NCBI GenBank assembly: GCA_009780315.1
Contig: WRAH01000015.1
Location: 1-56,326 of the forward strand
Direction: 5' to 3'
DNA: 56,326 nucleotides
Source: Defluviitaleaceae bacterium
Lineage (GTDB): Bacteria > Bacillota > Clostridia > Lachnospirales > WQUN01
This document shows, one piece after another, positions 24,601-31,372 of the stretch (position 1 is the first letter of the stretch; every line of letters starts with the position of its first letter). The notes beneath the pieces were generated by a model. The model saw nothing but the letters and a program-made list of their open reading frames with translations. It did not search any database and was not told the origin of the DNA. The translations under genes were made by a program, and so were the position numbers.

Positions 24601-25277
24601 TCTGCCCAAAAAGCAAAAACTTGTCCAGAAGGCGGTGTGATACTATGACCTAGTGCATGAATGATATCTATATCATCAGGTTCTATAAACCCTTGACCTA
24701 CACGGGCAGAATGCACCACCGTACCTTCTGCATTTAACACCTTTACAAGATGTCGGTTGTCATAATGGGCGAATAATGCAAGGGGCTTTTCTATGGGTTG
24801 AGTAAAATTAAAGGCTTCATATGCTGTACTATAAAAACCCTCTTGAGGCATAGTAAACCATCCACGGAATGATATAGCCCCTACAGGCCAAAAAATCCTA
24901 TCAGGTTGAGGTTTATACTCCAGCAGTTCACCCATTGTTACAAGTTGGGTACTATATTGTTGACTTTGATAGTTATACCAAAATGTAACTGTGATGTGTT
25001 CTGCTGGGGTAAATTCAGTATATAAACCTTGTATAAGTTCTTCTTCTTCTTCTTCTTCTTCTTGGGGTTCATCATCAGTTATTTCATCATTATCTTCCGG
25101 CTCGTCATTATTTTGAGTTTCTTCCTCATCATTGTTTTGTATATCTGTGGTTTCTTCTGTATCATCATTATAATTTGAATATGCTGCAAATGGCGTAAGT
25201 CCAAGCACCATGACGAATGCAAGCACCATTGCAAATATTTTTTTTATCTGTCGTTTATATTCATTAAACGATTGCAT
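21627..25277 (-). CDS. Giant cell-wall-anchored protein with InlB-type (Flg_new) repeats
   Basis: 1216 residues. ATG 25277 is chosen, 9 nt after GGGAG; the frame also has TTG 25286. Order: signal peptide (KKIFAMVLAFVMVLGLTPFA); a strongly acidic Glu/Asp/Asn stretch near residues 35-85; a long body with several Listeria-Bacteroides repeats, each ending in motifs such as FRGWFT, FRHWAL...LYAVWN, FMGWYLD...LFARWA, FIGWTEA and IFAGWYP; a second acidic Asp/Asn-rich segment near 1010-1075; motifs EVPLSAF and PVPLGTLPRTG; membrane helix; positively charged end KIKREL. LPRTG is a standard sortase signal. It shares the 'PLG before sorting signal' tail with the protein at 4837. Likely adhesin, extracellular. 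Confidence 0.85.
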   Translation of the reverse strand: MQSFNEYKRQIKKIFAMVLAFVMVLGLTPFAAYSNYNDDTEETTDIQNNDEEETQNNDEPEDNDEITDDEPQEEEEEEEELIQGLYTEFTPAEHITVTFWYNYQSQQYSTQLVTMGELLEYKPQPDRIFWPVGAISFRGWFTMPQEGFYSTAYEAFNFTQPIEKPLALFAHYDNRHLVKVLNAEGTVVHSARVGQGFIEPDDIDIIHALGHSITPPSGQVFAFWAEEGSDIAFDIKSEINRDIVLVPIFAALHVITFISDGDHVSPITAVHNSHFTLPPNPSRVGFEFRHWALTPDGDTPFIDEPITSDLTLYAVWNPQMVYFTVVYWVERPNFIGDPGEVHENYIFHQSERRQAQAGSMVNLTNGSNFEAFNLPQGLTLTNGTEWATFRHGESRTVLGNGNTVINVYLRRVLFTFEFDLNPGTNNNTNRRGATMAFDGHSFSQGISPEGVGFNNARYSFQAKYEQDITHLWPSSANATFLRTHVSRNNASSPWGNTATANFTSWARASNISAPFNFVTHRLTVTHDMVPNNGQAAVFTVNWGAVVVRYAQFWIEALPNETGIPMEFNGVTRDFVMCQRNSQVLNIQSNTTLNPREIEGARHIGDNNLRPDGTVVNSRNSNDVQTYRFFYTRNRHNLHFNTMGGQQIDAVNIMFGQEVLEFVPDEIDDKLENGFIHRFMGWYLDADYRVVFDPSMTMPNSAVTLFARWASTELEVTLLYALGGLEMQASPIPIGRGQHLREEFLPYQVGQTVEGWGVFVGWSRLHANNILRRFSFDTPIMEHLTLVATWQTDGFVITYDIGQGIGETPVNPNDYKLNTTARIAGNNNFSAPPGYTFIGWTEARTPSRIFFPDMFVTIDGHKHFTALFVSNDRLEDYITVAFHPNFVTAQLPWSRLMERGTVIYLDETRGIFHRSGYVQVGWHSQAGDNNNLAGMISFEGTIQPQDSIVYYAVWERIDEMWFTVIYEAGEQGTFDTQVFENLLYGANTPAFDGIPEGVSGWIFAGWYPDVSETVTENAIYVAQWIFDEENDNGDNEDNDDNDNDDNDDSGDDDTDNNEDEDEDDYDNGNNVSNNDNEDNDYTEYNGSNEGSPPSTVIRVPANIVETNVGDREYIIINDIEVPLSAFEDNEYVFIDDRGTPLTGFIFDEEDENIVFVEGEVTIVDEHVVIIEAQPVPLGTLPRTGLSNIRLILQLGFFISVLAALATLHYIFKIKREL

Positions 25278-25358
25278 ATCGCTCAACTCCCAATTAAATA
25301 TTTGTCCTTTTTATATACATATTTCTGCCGTGGTAAAAGGTTCCGAATTTTATGGTAT

Positions 25359-25397
25359 AAAAAAATCCCGTTGGAAAACTTACAATGGGATTTTTTT
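25359..25397 (-). terminator. Terminator of the GTPase gene
   Basis: AAAAAAATCCC...GGGATTTTTTT with a 7-bp interior stem (one wobble). Immediately downstream of the GTPase stop on the minus strand. Confidence 0.85.
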
Positions 25398-25408
25398 ATT
25401 ATTATGGC

Positions 25409-26740
25409 TTAAAACTTTTTATAAAATTCATCCAAGATTTCATCAAGGGTTGGACTGCCTATTTCTTGTAGGCTGTATTCCACTTTGGCAGTGGGTTTAT
25501 TGATTTTTATTAACTGCCCTAGGTCAATAGGGGTGGCTATGATAACAGAATCGCAATCGGTTTTGTTTATTGTTTCAGATAGGTCTTTAATTTGTTGCTG
25601 GCTATAACCCATCGCTGGCAGGAGTTTGCCTATACTTGGGTATTGCGCATAGGTTTCACTCAATTTCCCCACAACATACGGGCGGGGGTCAATAATTTCT
25701 GCTGCGCCGAAACGCTGTGCCGCAATAACCCCTGCGCCAATTTGCATTTCTCCATGGGTTAGTGTTGGGCCATCTTCGATGACTAACACTTTTTTATTTT
25801 TAATCACCTCAGGTTTATCTACATTGATGACAGATGCCGCGTCTACAATGGTTGCATTTGGGTTAATGTGTTGAATATTTTTTCTGACCGATTGGATATT
25901 TGCATAGTCAGCACTGTCAATTTTATTGATGACCACCACATCGGCTAAACGCAGAGAAACTTCACCGGGATAATATGAAAGCTCATGCCCGGGGCGGTGA
26001 GGGTCTGTTACTGTCACCATCAAATCGGGCTGATAAAATGGAAAGTCATTATTGCCGCCGTCCCACAAAATGATATCACAGCCGCTGGGGTCATTTTCTG
26101 CCGCGCTTAAAATAGCGGCATAATCTACCCCTGCATAAATAACATTGCCACGGGCGACATAAGGTTCATATTCTTCCCTTTCTTCTATGGTACATTGATG
26201 TTTGTCTAAGTCAGCGGCGGTGGCAAAACGCTGGACTTTTTGGGCAGCTAAGTCTCCGTAGGGCATGGGGTGGCGGACTGTAATGACTTTTAATCCTTTT
26301 GCCATGAGGGATTCTACAATGCGGCGTGAGGTTTGGCTTTTTCCGCACCCTGTACGTATTGCACCTACTGCAATGACAGGCTTATTGCTTTTAATCATGG
26401 TTTGTTTCGTGCCCATGAGTAAAAAATCTGCCCCGGCAGCATTGACTTCCGACCCTAAACTCATCACCGTTCCATAGGTAATGTCGCTGTAGGAAAATAC
26501 ACATTCATCTACATTAAGCTTTTTTATGAGATGAATAAGCTCCTTTTGCTCATAAATGGGAATCCCCTGTGGGTATAGTTTCCCTGCCAGTTCTGCTGGA
26601 TATTTACGCCCTGCAATGTCTGGAATTTGTGTGGCTGTAAATGCCACGACTTCGTAGGCAGGATTATCTCTATACACTGTGTTAAAGTTGTGAAAATCCC
26701 GCCCCGCTGCACCTATGATAATGACCTTTCTCTTTTCCAT
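25409..26740 (-). CDS. GTPase of the cyclic 2,3-diphosphoglycerate synthetase-like family
   Basis: 443 residues. ATG 26740 follows AAGGAGGA; upstream in-frame codons overlap the divergent promoter and are excluded. N-terminal Rossmann-like part (VIIIGAAGRDFHNFN), then a P-loop GAIRTGCGKSQTSRR near residue 129, IILWDGGNNDFPF near 221 and VVINKIDSAD near 270. This domain order matches bacterial relatives of archaeal cyclic 2,3-diphosphoglycerate synthetase, whose bacterial role is not established; they are often found near arginine or carbamate metabolism. Here it is divergent from an amino acid transporter with ARG-box-like sites, which fits that association. Confidence 0.78.
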   Translation of the reverse strand: MEKRKVIIIGAAGRDFHNFNTVYRDNPAYEVVAFTATQIPDIAGRKYPAELAGKLYPQGIPIYEQKELIHLIKKLNVDECVFSYSDITYGTVMSLGSEVNAAGADFLLMGTKQTMIKSNKPVIAVGAIRTGCGKSQTSRRIVESLMAKGLKVITVRHPMPYGDLAAQKVQRFATAADLDKHQCTIEEREEYEPYVARGNVIYAGVDYAAILSAAENDPSGCDIILWDGGNNDFPFYQPDLMVTVTDPHRPGHELSYYPGEVSLRLADVVVINKIDSADYANIQSVRKNIQHINPNATIVDAASVINVDKPEVIKNKKVLVIEDGPTLTHGEMQIGAGVIAAQRFGAAEIIDPRPYVVGKLSETYAQYPSIGKLLPAMGYSQQQIKDLSETINKTDCDSVIIATPIDLGQLIKINKPTAKVEYSLQEIGSPTLDEILDEFYKKF

Positions 26741-26765
26741 TTGAATCCTCCTTAAAAAATTATTG

Positions 26766-26793
26766 TTGACAAAATCAATTATAAGTGTATAAT
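26766..26793 (+). promoter_or_regulatory. Promoter of the amino acid ABC transporter operon
   Basis: TTGACA (26766-26771), 16-bp spacer, TATAAT (26788-26793). Both hexamers are consensus. Confidence 0.85.
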
Positions 26794-26820
26794 TATGCAA
26801 TGTCAATGAATAATTATGCA
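26786..26820 (+). promoter_or_regulatory. Two ARG-box-like operators spaced 21 bp
   Basis: TGTATAATTATGCA (26786-26799) and TGAATAATTATGCA (26807-26820) share ATAATTATGCA and lie exactly 21 bp apart. The second differs at one position from the ARG-box palindrome TGAATAATTATTCA. Tandem ARG boxes with a 3-bp gap give this same 21-bp spacing in known ArgR operators. The first site overlaps the -10 box and the second the start region, so ArgR binding would block transcription. An ArgR gene is not in the window. Confidence 0.6.
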
Positions 26821-26835
26821 CGAGGAGGTTATAAT

Positions 26836-27516
26836 TTGTTTGACGGACTTTGGGCTTCATTGCTAAACACCCTTGGCTATGGACGAACAGAAATGCTGTT
26901 GCAGGGGCTGTTGGTAACGATTCAAATTACGGCAGGGGCTATTGCCATAGGCATTGTGATAGGCGCAATCGTTGCATATTTTAAACTTTCACGGTTTAAA
27001 ATACTTAGAGGTATTGCATTTGTTTACTTGGGCGTTATCCGTGGTACACCTGCGGTGATACAGTTATTGATTGTAGGGGCGTTGTTTTTTTCAGGGTTTA
27101 GAGGAAACAGGGTGTGGATAGGTGTTGTTGCACTGGGTATCAATAGCGGTGCGTATGTGGCAGAGTTGATACGCGGCGGCATTCAGTCCATAGACAAGGG
27201 GCAGATGGAAGCAGGATTATCACTAGGGTTTAGCAAAACAAAAACTATGGTTTACATAGTTATGCCTCAAGCAATAAAAAATATTTTGCCCTCATTTGTC
27301 AATGAATTTATTATGCTTACGAAGGAAACGGCAATCGTTGGTTTTGTAGGGGTGGCAGATTTAACAAGAATCGCCCAGCAAATCGTATCCCGCACCTTTG
27401 ATGTAACGCCGCTGTTTGTTTCCGCTATTATGTATCTGGTTTTAATTTCAGTGCTTACATTCTTTTTAGGAAAATTTGAGAAAAGGCTGCGGAAATCTGA
27501 TACCGCAACTGCATAA
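26836..27516 (+). CDS. Polar amino acid ABC transporter permease
   Basis: 226 residues. The start is TTG 26836, 7 nt after GAGGAGG; the longer frame from 26785 begins inside the promoter. HisM/GlnP-type permease with the binding-protein-dependent transport signature: [44 protein letters not shown] and [15 protein letters not shown]. Four to five membrane helices. It forms a homodimeric membrane channel with the ATPase and binding protein that follow. Control by the ARG-box-like sites suggests a basic amino acid such as arginine as substrate. Confidence 0.92.
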   Translation: MFDGLWASLLNTLGYGRTEMLLQGLLVTIQITAGAIAIGIVIGAIVAYFKLSRFKILRGIAFVYLGVIRGTPAVIQLLIVGALFFSGFRGNRVWIGVVALGINSGAYVAELIRGGIQSIDKGQMEAGLSLGFSKTKTMVYIVMPQAIKNILPSFVNEFIMLTKETAIVGFVGVADLTRIAQQIVSRTFDVTPLFVSAIMYLVLISVLTFFLGKFEKRLRKSDTATA

Positions 27517-27529
27517 AGGGGGTGGTCGT

Positions 27530-28252
27530 ATGATTACTGTAAAGAATCTGCATGTGAATTTTGGAAAACTTCACGTACTCAAGGGTATCCATGAAGAAAT
27601 TTTAGCCGGTGAAAAAGTGGTGGTTATTGGGCCTTCTGGCTCTGGCAAATCTACCTTTTTACGCAGTTTAAACTTACTGGAGACACCAAGCCAGGGGGAA
27701 ATCATCATCAACGGGCAAAATATCATAGGCAAAAAAGCGGATATAAACCGCATTAGGCAAAAGGTTGGTATGGTATTTCAGCAGTTTCATCTTTTCCCCC
27801 ATCTTACGGTTTTAAAAAACATTACAATCGCCCCGCAAAAAATCAAAGGCATGACAGAAGGGGATGCAAATAAATTTGCGCACAGCCTTTTGGAAAAGGT
27901 AGGGCTAACAGACAAAGCAGAGGTTTACCCTGGTAAACTCTCTGGCGGGCAAAAGCAAAGGGTTGCCATTGCTAGAGCTTTAGCGATGGAACCTGAAGTC
28001 ATGCTTTTTGACGAACCCACATCTGCACTTGACCCAGAAATGGTTGGTGAAGTACTGCAAGTCATGAAAGACCTTGCCAATGACGGCATGACAATGATTG
28101 TCGTCACCCACGAAATGGGCTTTGCAAAAGAAGTAGGCAGCAGAGTGCTTTTTATGGATGAAGGGGTAATCCTTGAACAAGGTACGCCAACGGAAATATT
28201 TGAAACCCCAAAAAATGAGCGTACAAAATCATTCTTAGCCAAAATACTTTAA
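27530..28252 (+). CDS. Polar amino acid ABC transporter ATP-binding protein
   Basis: 240 residues, start ATG 27530 after AAGGGGGTGG. All ABC motifs are present: Walker [10 protein letters not shown] near residue 32, Q-loop [10 protein letters not shown] near 80, signature LSGGQKQR near 135, Walker [14 protein letters not shown] near 155 and the switch His in VVTHEMGFA near 192. This is the GlnQ/HisP subfamily. It follows the permease by 13 bp and powers uptake. Confidence 0.95.
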   Translation: MITVKNLHVNFGKLHVLKGIHEEILAGEKVVVIGPSGSGKSTFLRSLNLLETPSQGEIIINGQNIIGKKADINRIRQKVGMVFQQFHLFPHLTVLKNITIAPQKIKGMTEGDANKFAHSLLEKVGLTDKAEVYPGKLSGGQKQRVAIARALAMEPEVMLFDEPTSALDPEMVGEVLQVMKDLANDGMTMIVVTHEMGFAKEVGSRVLFMDEGVILEQGTPTEIFETPKNERTKSFLAKIL

Positions 28253-28281
28253 AATTAAAAATAGAAAGATGGAGATGATTT

Positions 28282-29073
28282 ATGAAAAAGTATTTGATTT
28301 TACTCGCAGTGATGTTAATGGGTGCAGCCGTGCTTTTTACAGGCTGTAGTAGTGATGATGACGAGCGGCGCACATTGGTTATGGGTACATCTGCTGATTT
28401 CCCCCCATTTGAATTTGTTGCCGATGATGGGCAAGGTGTCATTGGCAGGTACGCTGGCATTGATGTTTCATTAGTCGCACGTATTGCAGAAGAGCTGGAC
28501 ATGGATATTGTCATTCAAGACCAACCATTTATAGGGCTTATTATGGCACTGACAAACAGAGACATTGATTTTATCGCATCAGGTATGACTATCCGTCCTG
28601 ACCGTGCAGAGCAAGTGAACTTTACCATTCCATATTTTGATGCCCGTCAAACCATCATTGTAAATATTGACAATGATACGATTCACTCTGTCGCAGATTT
28701 TGAAGGGCTGCGTGTTGGGGTACAATTTGGCACAACAGCAGAACTCAGCTTAAACGATGATATGATTATTACAGGATATGACCTTATCAGCTATAATCAG
28801 CCTACAGCAGGGATTATTGACTTGCTGAATGGAAGCATTGATGTTTTTGTAGTAGATTCACCTGTTGCCCGTGGGTTCTTGGCAAACCATCCTGACCAAC
28901 TGCGTATTTTTACAGACGAAGAATTTTTTGGGCCGGAACAGTTTGGTATGGCTTTTCATTTAGAAGACACAGAACTGTTGGGGATGTTTAATGAAGTGCT
29001 GGAACGCCTTATTGCAGAAGGGTTTGTAGACTATCTTTACACCCATTACACTACAATGTTGGCACTGGAATAA
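28282..29073 (+). CDS. Amino acid ABC transporter substrate-binding lipoprotein
   Basis: 263 residues, start ATG after GATGGAGATG. Lipoprotein signal peptide with lipobox LFTGC (Cys at residue ~22). The type 2 periplasmic fold shows in LVMGTSADFPPFEF near 33, the ligand-binding IASGMTIRPDRAEQVNFTIPY near 97 and VGVQFGTTAE. The Arg in MTIRPDR pairs with the alpha-carboxylate of the amino acid. It completes the three-gene transporter; specificity (arginine/ornithine/lysine versus others) is not certain. Confidence 0.93.
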   Translation: MKKYLILLAVMLMGAAVLFTGCSSDDDERRTLVMGTSADFPPFEFVADDGQGVIGRYAGIDVSLVARIAEELDMDIVIQDQPFIGLIMALTNRDIDFIASGMTIRPDRAEQVNFTIPYFDARQTIIVNIDNDTIHSVADFEGLRVGVQFGTTAELSLNDDMIITGYDLISYNQPTAGIIDLLNGSIDVFVVDSPVARGFLANHPDQLRIFTDEEFFGPEQFGMAFHLEDTELLGMFNEVLERLIAEGFVDYLYTHYTTMLALE

Positions 29074-29101
29074 TAAAAAAAGGTTATTTTGTGTAAACAG
29101 C

Positions 29102-29130
29102 TTGATTTTTCTTCAAATCTTTGATAGAAT
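29102..29130 (+). promoter_or_regulatory. Promoter of the tRNA-Leu gene
   Basis: TTGATT (29102-29107), 17 bp, TAGAAT (29125-29130), 26 bp before the tRNA. Confidence 0.6.
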
Positions 29131-29155
29131 CATCAAGCTTTATATTTTATAAAGT

Positions 29156-29239
29156 GCCCGAATGGCGGAACTGGTAGACGCCCGGGACTTAAAATCCCGT
29201 GCCCTTCGGGGCGTACCGGTTCGATTCCGGTTTCGGGCA
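29156..29239 (+). tRNA. tRNA-Leu (anticodon TAA)
   Basis: Class II tRNA with acceptor stem GCCCGAA/TTCGGGC, D arm GCGGAACTGGTAGACGC, anticodon stem CGGGA/TCCCG with loop CTTAAAA (anticodon TAA), long variable arm GCCC-TTCG-GGGC, and T arm ACCGG/CCGGT. The CCA end is not encoded (discriminator A is followed by GTAG). Own promoter and terminator. Confidence 0.97.
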
Positions 29240-29256
29240 GTAGAATGATATGACTT

Positions 29257-29302
29257 AAACCGTCATGGCAAAAATGAATCACTTTTGTCATGACGGTTTT
29301 TG
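29257..29302 (+). terminator. Terminator after tRNA-Leu
   Basis: 17-bp stem AAACCGTCATGGCAAAA / TTTTGTCATGACGGTTT (one wobble) followed by T residues. Confidence 0.9.
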
Positions 29303-29328
29303 TTTTGCAAAAAATAGGTTAATCTACT

Positions 29329-29447
29329 GTGTGTATCTACAATAACATGAGTTGATACACAAACACATATAAGTTACTTCAATCATTCAGTAGTAACAGG
29401 TCAACTGCTTATACTGAAAGCCATTAACCCCCTTTAAACCTGTTGAT
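29329..29447. repeat. Two inverted repeats between tRNA-Leu and the RiPP locus
   Basis: TGTGTATC / GATACACA (about 29329-29362) and AACAGGT / ACCTGTT (about 29396-29446). No coding frame is evident between 29303 and 29454. Function unknown. Confidence 0.35.
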
Positions 29448-29454
29448 ATAAAAC

Positions 29455-29490
29455 AAAAAAATCCACCTGTAGACAGATGGATTTTTTTGT
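29455..29490 (-). terminator. Terminator of the radical SAM gene
   Basis: AAAAAAATCCA...TGGATTTTTTT hairpin (inner ACCTGT...ACAGAT) right after the stop codon. Confidence 0.88.
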
Positions 29491-29491
29491 A

Positions 29492-30829
29492 TCAATGAAC
29501 CGCAGTTGTATTTTTCATCTTCTTTCGGCTTTCCTGCTCTGCTCTGTAAAGGGTGGGCAAGACCTCGTTTAGATGTTTTTTTATCGAACCGCAAACGGGG
29601 CGAAAGAAATCGTCTTTTAATTTCAATGGGCATCCGCCGCCGCAAATGAGCGCGTATATGCATTCTCTGCATTGGGGGATTTTTTCTATATTACGGTTGC
29701 GTATGGAGTTTTCTTTAAATTCAACTTTAGGATAGTATGTGCCTATTGTATATTCTTCCTTGCCTACACTGGCTAAACATGGATAAATATTGCCATAGGG
29801 GTCAAACATCATACTATTAACATGGGCATGACAATAAGAGTACATGGGTTTAGGCTTTTTGCCTGTAGTGATATAGTCTACAATCGCGTTAAATTTGCCA
29901 AGCTGTCTGCTCCGCCGCTTTCTTTCTTCAAGGGGAAGTTCCATGTCTTGAAAATAGATATCTGCCAGCATATCAGGATTATTTCCGCCGTCACCAAGTA
30001 GTGTAGATTGCTCGAAGGATAGCAGTTCGCTGTATTGGTCAAACTTTTCAAGCAATTCTGTCTTTAACCGCGTTCCCGATTCAAAATTGCTTGAATCAAG
30101 GTTCATTCTGATACATATGTGGATATTATTCTCTAAGCATTGCGCTATGCCTGTCATAATCTTTTTAAATGTTGGCTCACCATTTTCCAAAAATCTTTTT
30201 TTGTCATGTATCGCTTCTTCGCCATCCAAAGTAACCATAATGTTGTAAATATTTACCTTTAAAAGCAAGTCCAAAAATTCTGTTAAATAATACCCATTGG
30301 TTATTATATCATAGTATTTATCAGGCTTCTTTGAAAAAAGATACGCTATAGCAGGTCTGGTTTCAGGCAACAGCGGTTCGCCGCCAAAGAGGTTTATGAC
30401 TGTGAAATCATCCCCTGCCAAATCTAAAGCGGCATCAATAAGGGTCGGAGACATCATCGCTTTTTTTTCGTTAAGACCATGTTCAAAACAATAAGGACAT
30501 CTAAAATTACAGTCATAGGTCATGACAAAGGTAATGAAATGGTCTACTGGGTTTCTTGCATTATGTTTTTCCCGTAAAGCCTTAATGATTGCTTCCCTTT
30601 TTGCGATTTCTTCTTCATGGTCATTGACCAAAAGCCCCCTGTCTTGCAAACTTTCAAAAAGCTCTTTTTCCAAATCATTTTCGGGGACAATATTTTCGCA
30701 AGTCTGCCATTTAGAAAGTGTCTCATAAATACGGGAGTCTATCTCGTCAACAGTACCCCTTAAAGTGTTTATAAGCAGTTTCTTGTCATCATCAATATTG
30801 ACGAATACTTTGTGATTGATAAGTTTCAT
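29492..30829 (-). CDS. Radical SAM/SPASM peptide maturase
   Basis: 445 residues. ATG 30829 is chosen because GAGGAGA lies 7-8 nt upstream; the open frame to 30907 lacks a site and runs into the precursor region. An N-terminal region of ~90 residues (MKLINHKVFVNIDD...) resembles the peptide-recognition part of RiPP maturases. The radical SAM cluster Cys residues are C107, C111 and C114 (CNFRCPYC), followed by NLFGGEPLLPE. The C-terminal SPASM region has a Cys in MYSYCHAH, then DPYGNIYPCLAS, and CRECIYALICGGGCP plus RPVCG, enough for two auxiliary Fe-S clusters. It lies downstream of a 42-residue precursor peptide with a hairpin between. It likely installs thioether or carbon crosslinks on that peptide. 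Confidence 0.88.
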   Translation of the reverse strand: MKLINHKVFVNIDDDKKLLINTLRGTVDEIDSRIYETLSKWQTCENIVPENDLEKELFESLQDRGLLVNDHEEEIAKREAIIKALREKHNARNPVDHFITFVMTYDCNFRCPYCFEHGLNEKKAMMSPTLIDAALDLAGDDFTVINLFGGEPLLPETRPAIAYLFSKKPDKYYDIITNGYYLTEFLDLLLKVNIYNIMVTLDGEEAIHDKKRFLENGEPTFKKIMTGIAQCLENNIHICIRMNLDSSNFESGTRLKTELLEKFDQYSELLSFEQSTLLGDGGNNPDMLADIYFQDMELPLEERKRRSRQLGKFNAIVDYITTGKKPKPMYSYCHAHVNSMMFDPYGNIYPCLASVGKEEYTIGTYYPKVEFKENSIRNRNIEKIPQCRECIYALICGGGCPLKLKDDFFRPVCGSIKKHLNEVLPTLYRAEQESRKKMKNTTAVH

Positions 30830-30866
30830 CCCGTCATCTCCTCTGTCATAATGTATAAAAATGAAT

Positions 30867-30899
30867 AACTGCTGCCAAGCACTTGGCTTAACAGCAGTT
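30867..30899 (-). terminator. Hairpin between RiPP precursor and maturase
   Basis: AACTGCTG / CAGCAGTT outer stem with inner CCAAG/CTTGG. It lacks a long T-run, so it probably acts as an attenuator or 3' stabiliser that gives more precursor than enzyme, a usual RiPP layout. Confidence 0.6.
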
Positions 30900-30913
30900 G
30901 TTGTCATTGCAAA

Positions 30914-31042
30914 TTACCACTCGCAGCACCACATGTTTCCCATACCAAATTGCTGATTTCTGAGTTGGCGAGATGTAAAATCAAAAGTAATTTCTTCAGA
31001 TTCTACAGACCACTCTGTGTTAATGATTGGTGTCAATTTCAT
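30914..31042 (-). CDS. RiPP precursor peptide (42 aa)
   Basis: A short gene with GGAAGGAGGG 9 nt before ATG 31042. The leader-like N-terminus is MKLTPIINTEWSVESEEITF, followed by DFTSRQLRNQ, and a core-like end QFGMGNMWCCEW rich in Trp, Cys, Met and Gly. It is transcribed from a strong promoter and followed by a hairpin and the radical SAM/SPASM gene. The leader begins MKLTP while the maturase begins MKLIN, a coincidence of little weight. The two adjacent Cys flanked by Trp are candidate crosslink sites. I do not recognise a named RiPP subfamily; no transporter or protease gene is adjacent. Confidence 0.75.
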   Translation of the reverse strand: MKLTPIINTEWSVESEEITFDFTSRQLRNQQFGMGNMWCCEW

Positions 31043-31107
31043 GAGTTTGCCCTCCTTCCCTGCATGGATTGAGTTCTTTACGAACTTTATGCGTACTTCA
31101 TGCCAAA

Positions 31108-31137
31108 ATTATAATGAGGGCATTGAGATGTAGTCAA
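31108..31137 (-). promoter_or_regulatory. Promoter of the RiPP operon
   Basis: On the minus strand TTGACT (31137-31132), 18 bp, TATAAT (31113-31108). The interval 31043-31372 is otherwise gene-free, AT-rich and probably holds the operator for the divergent regulator. Confidence 0.75.
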
Positions 31138-31372
31138 TAAAATAAATTCTCTAAAACTTTGCTTTAATGAAAGAATTTTGCCGAAAATTCGTTTTTTTGA
31201 AAATAAGTATAGGCTGAATCATTGGGGTTTTCGATTGCCCCTTTATGTTAGGGCTTTTAAATGTAGGGATTCCAGCATTTTGTAAACCTCGAAATTTGCG
31301 TAAAATTGTATTTTTATGTGTAAAAATGTATATTGTGCTGAACAATGTGAAAAATTTAGGGGGATGATTTCG

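Noticed and set aside
31151..31345. 64-codon minus-strand frame between the RiPP precursor and its regulator, considered as a cognate peptide
   Set aside because: No ribosome binding site, no signal peptide or peptide-like composition; it overlaps the likely operator region.
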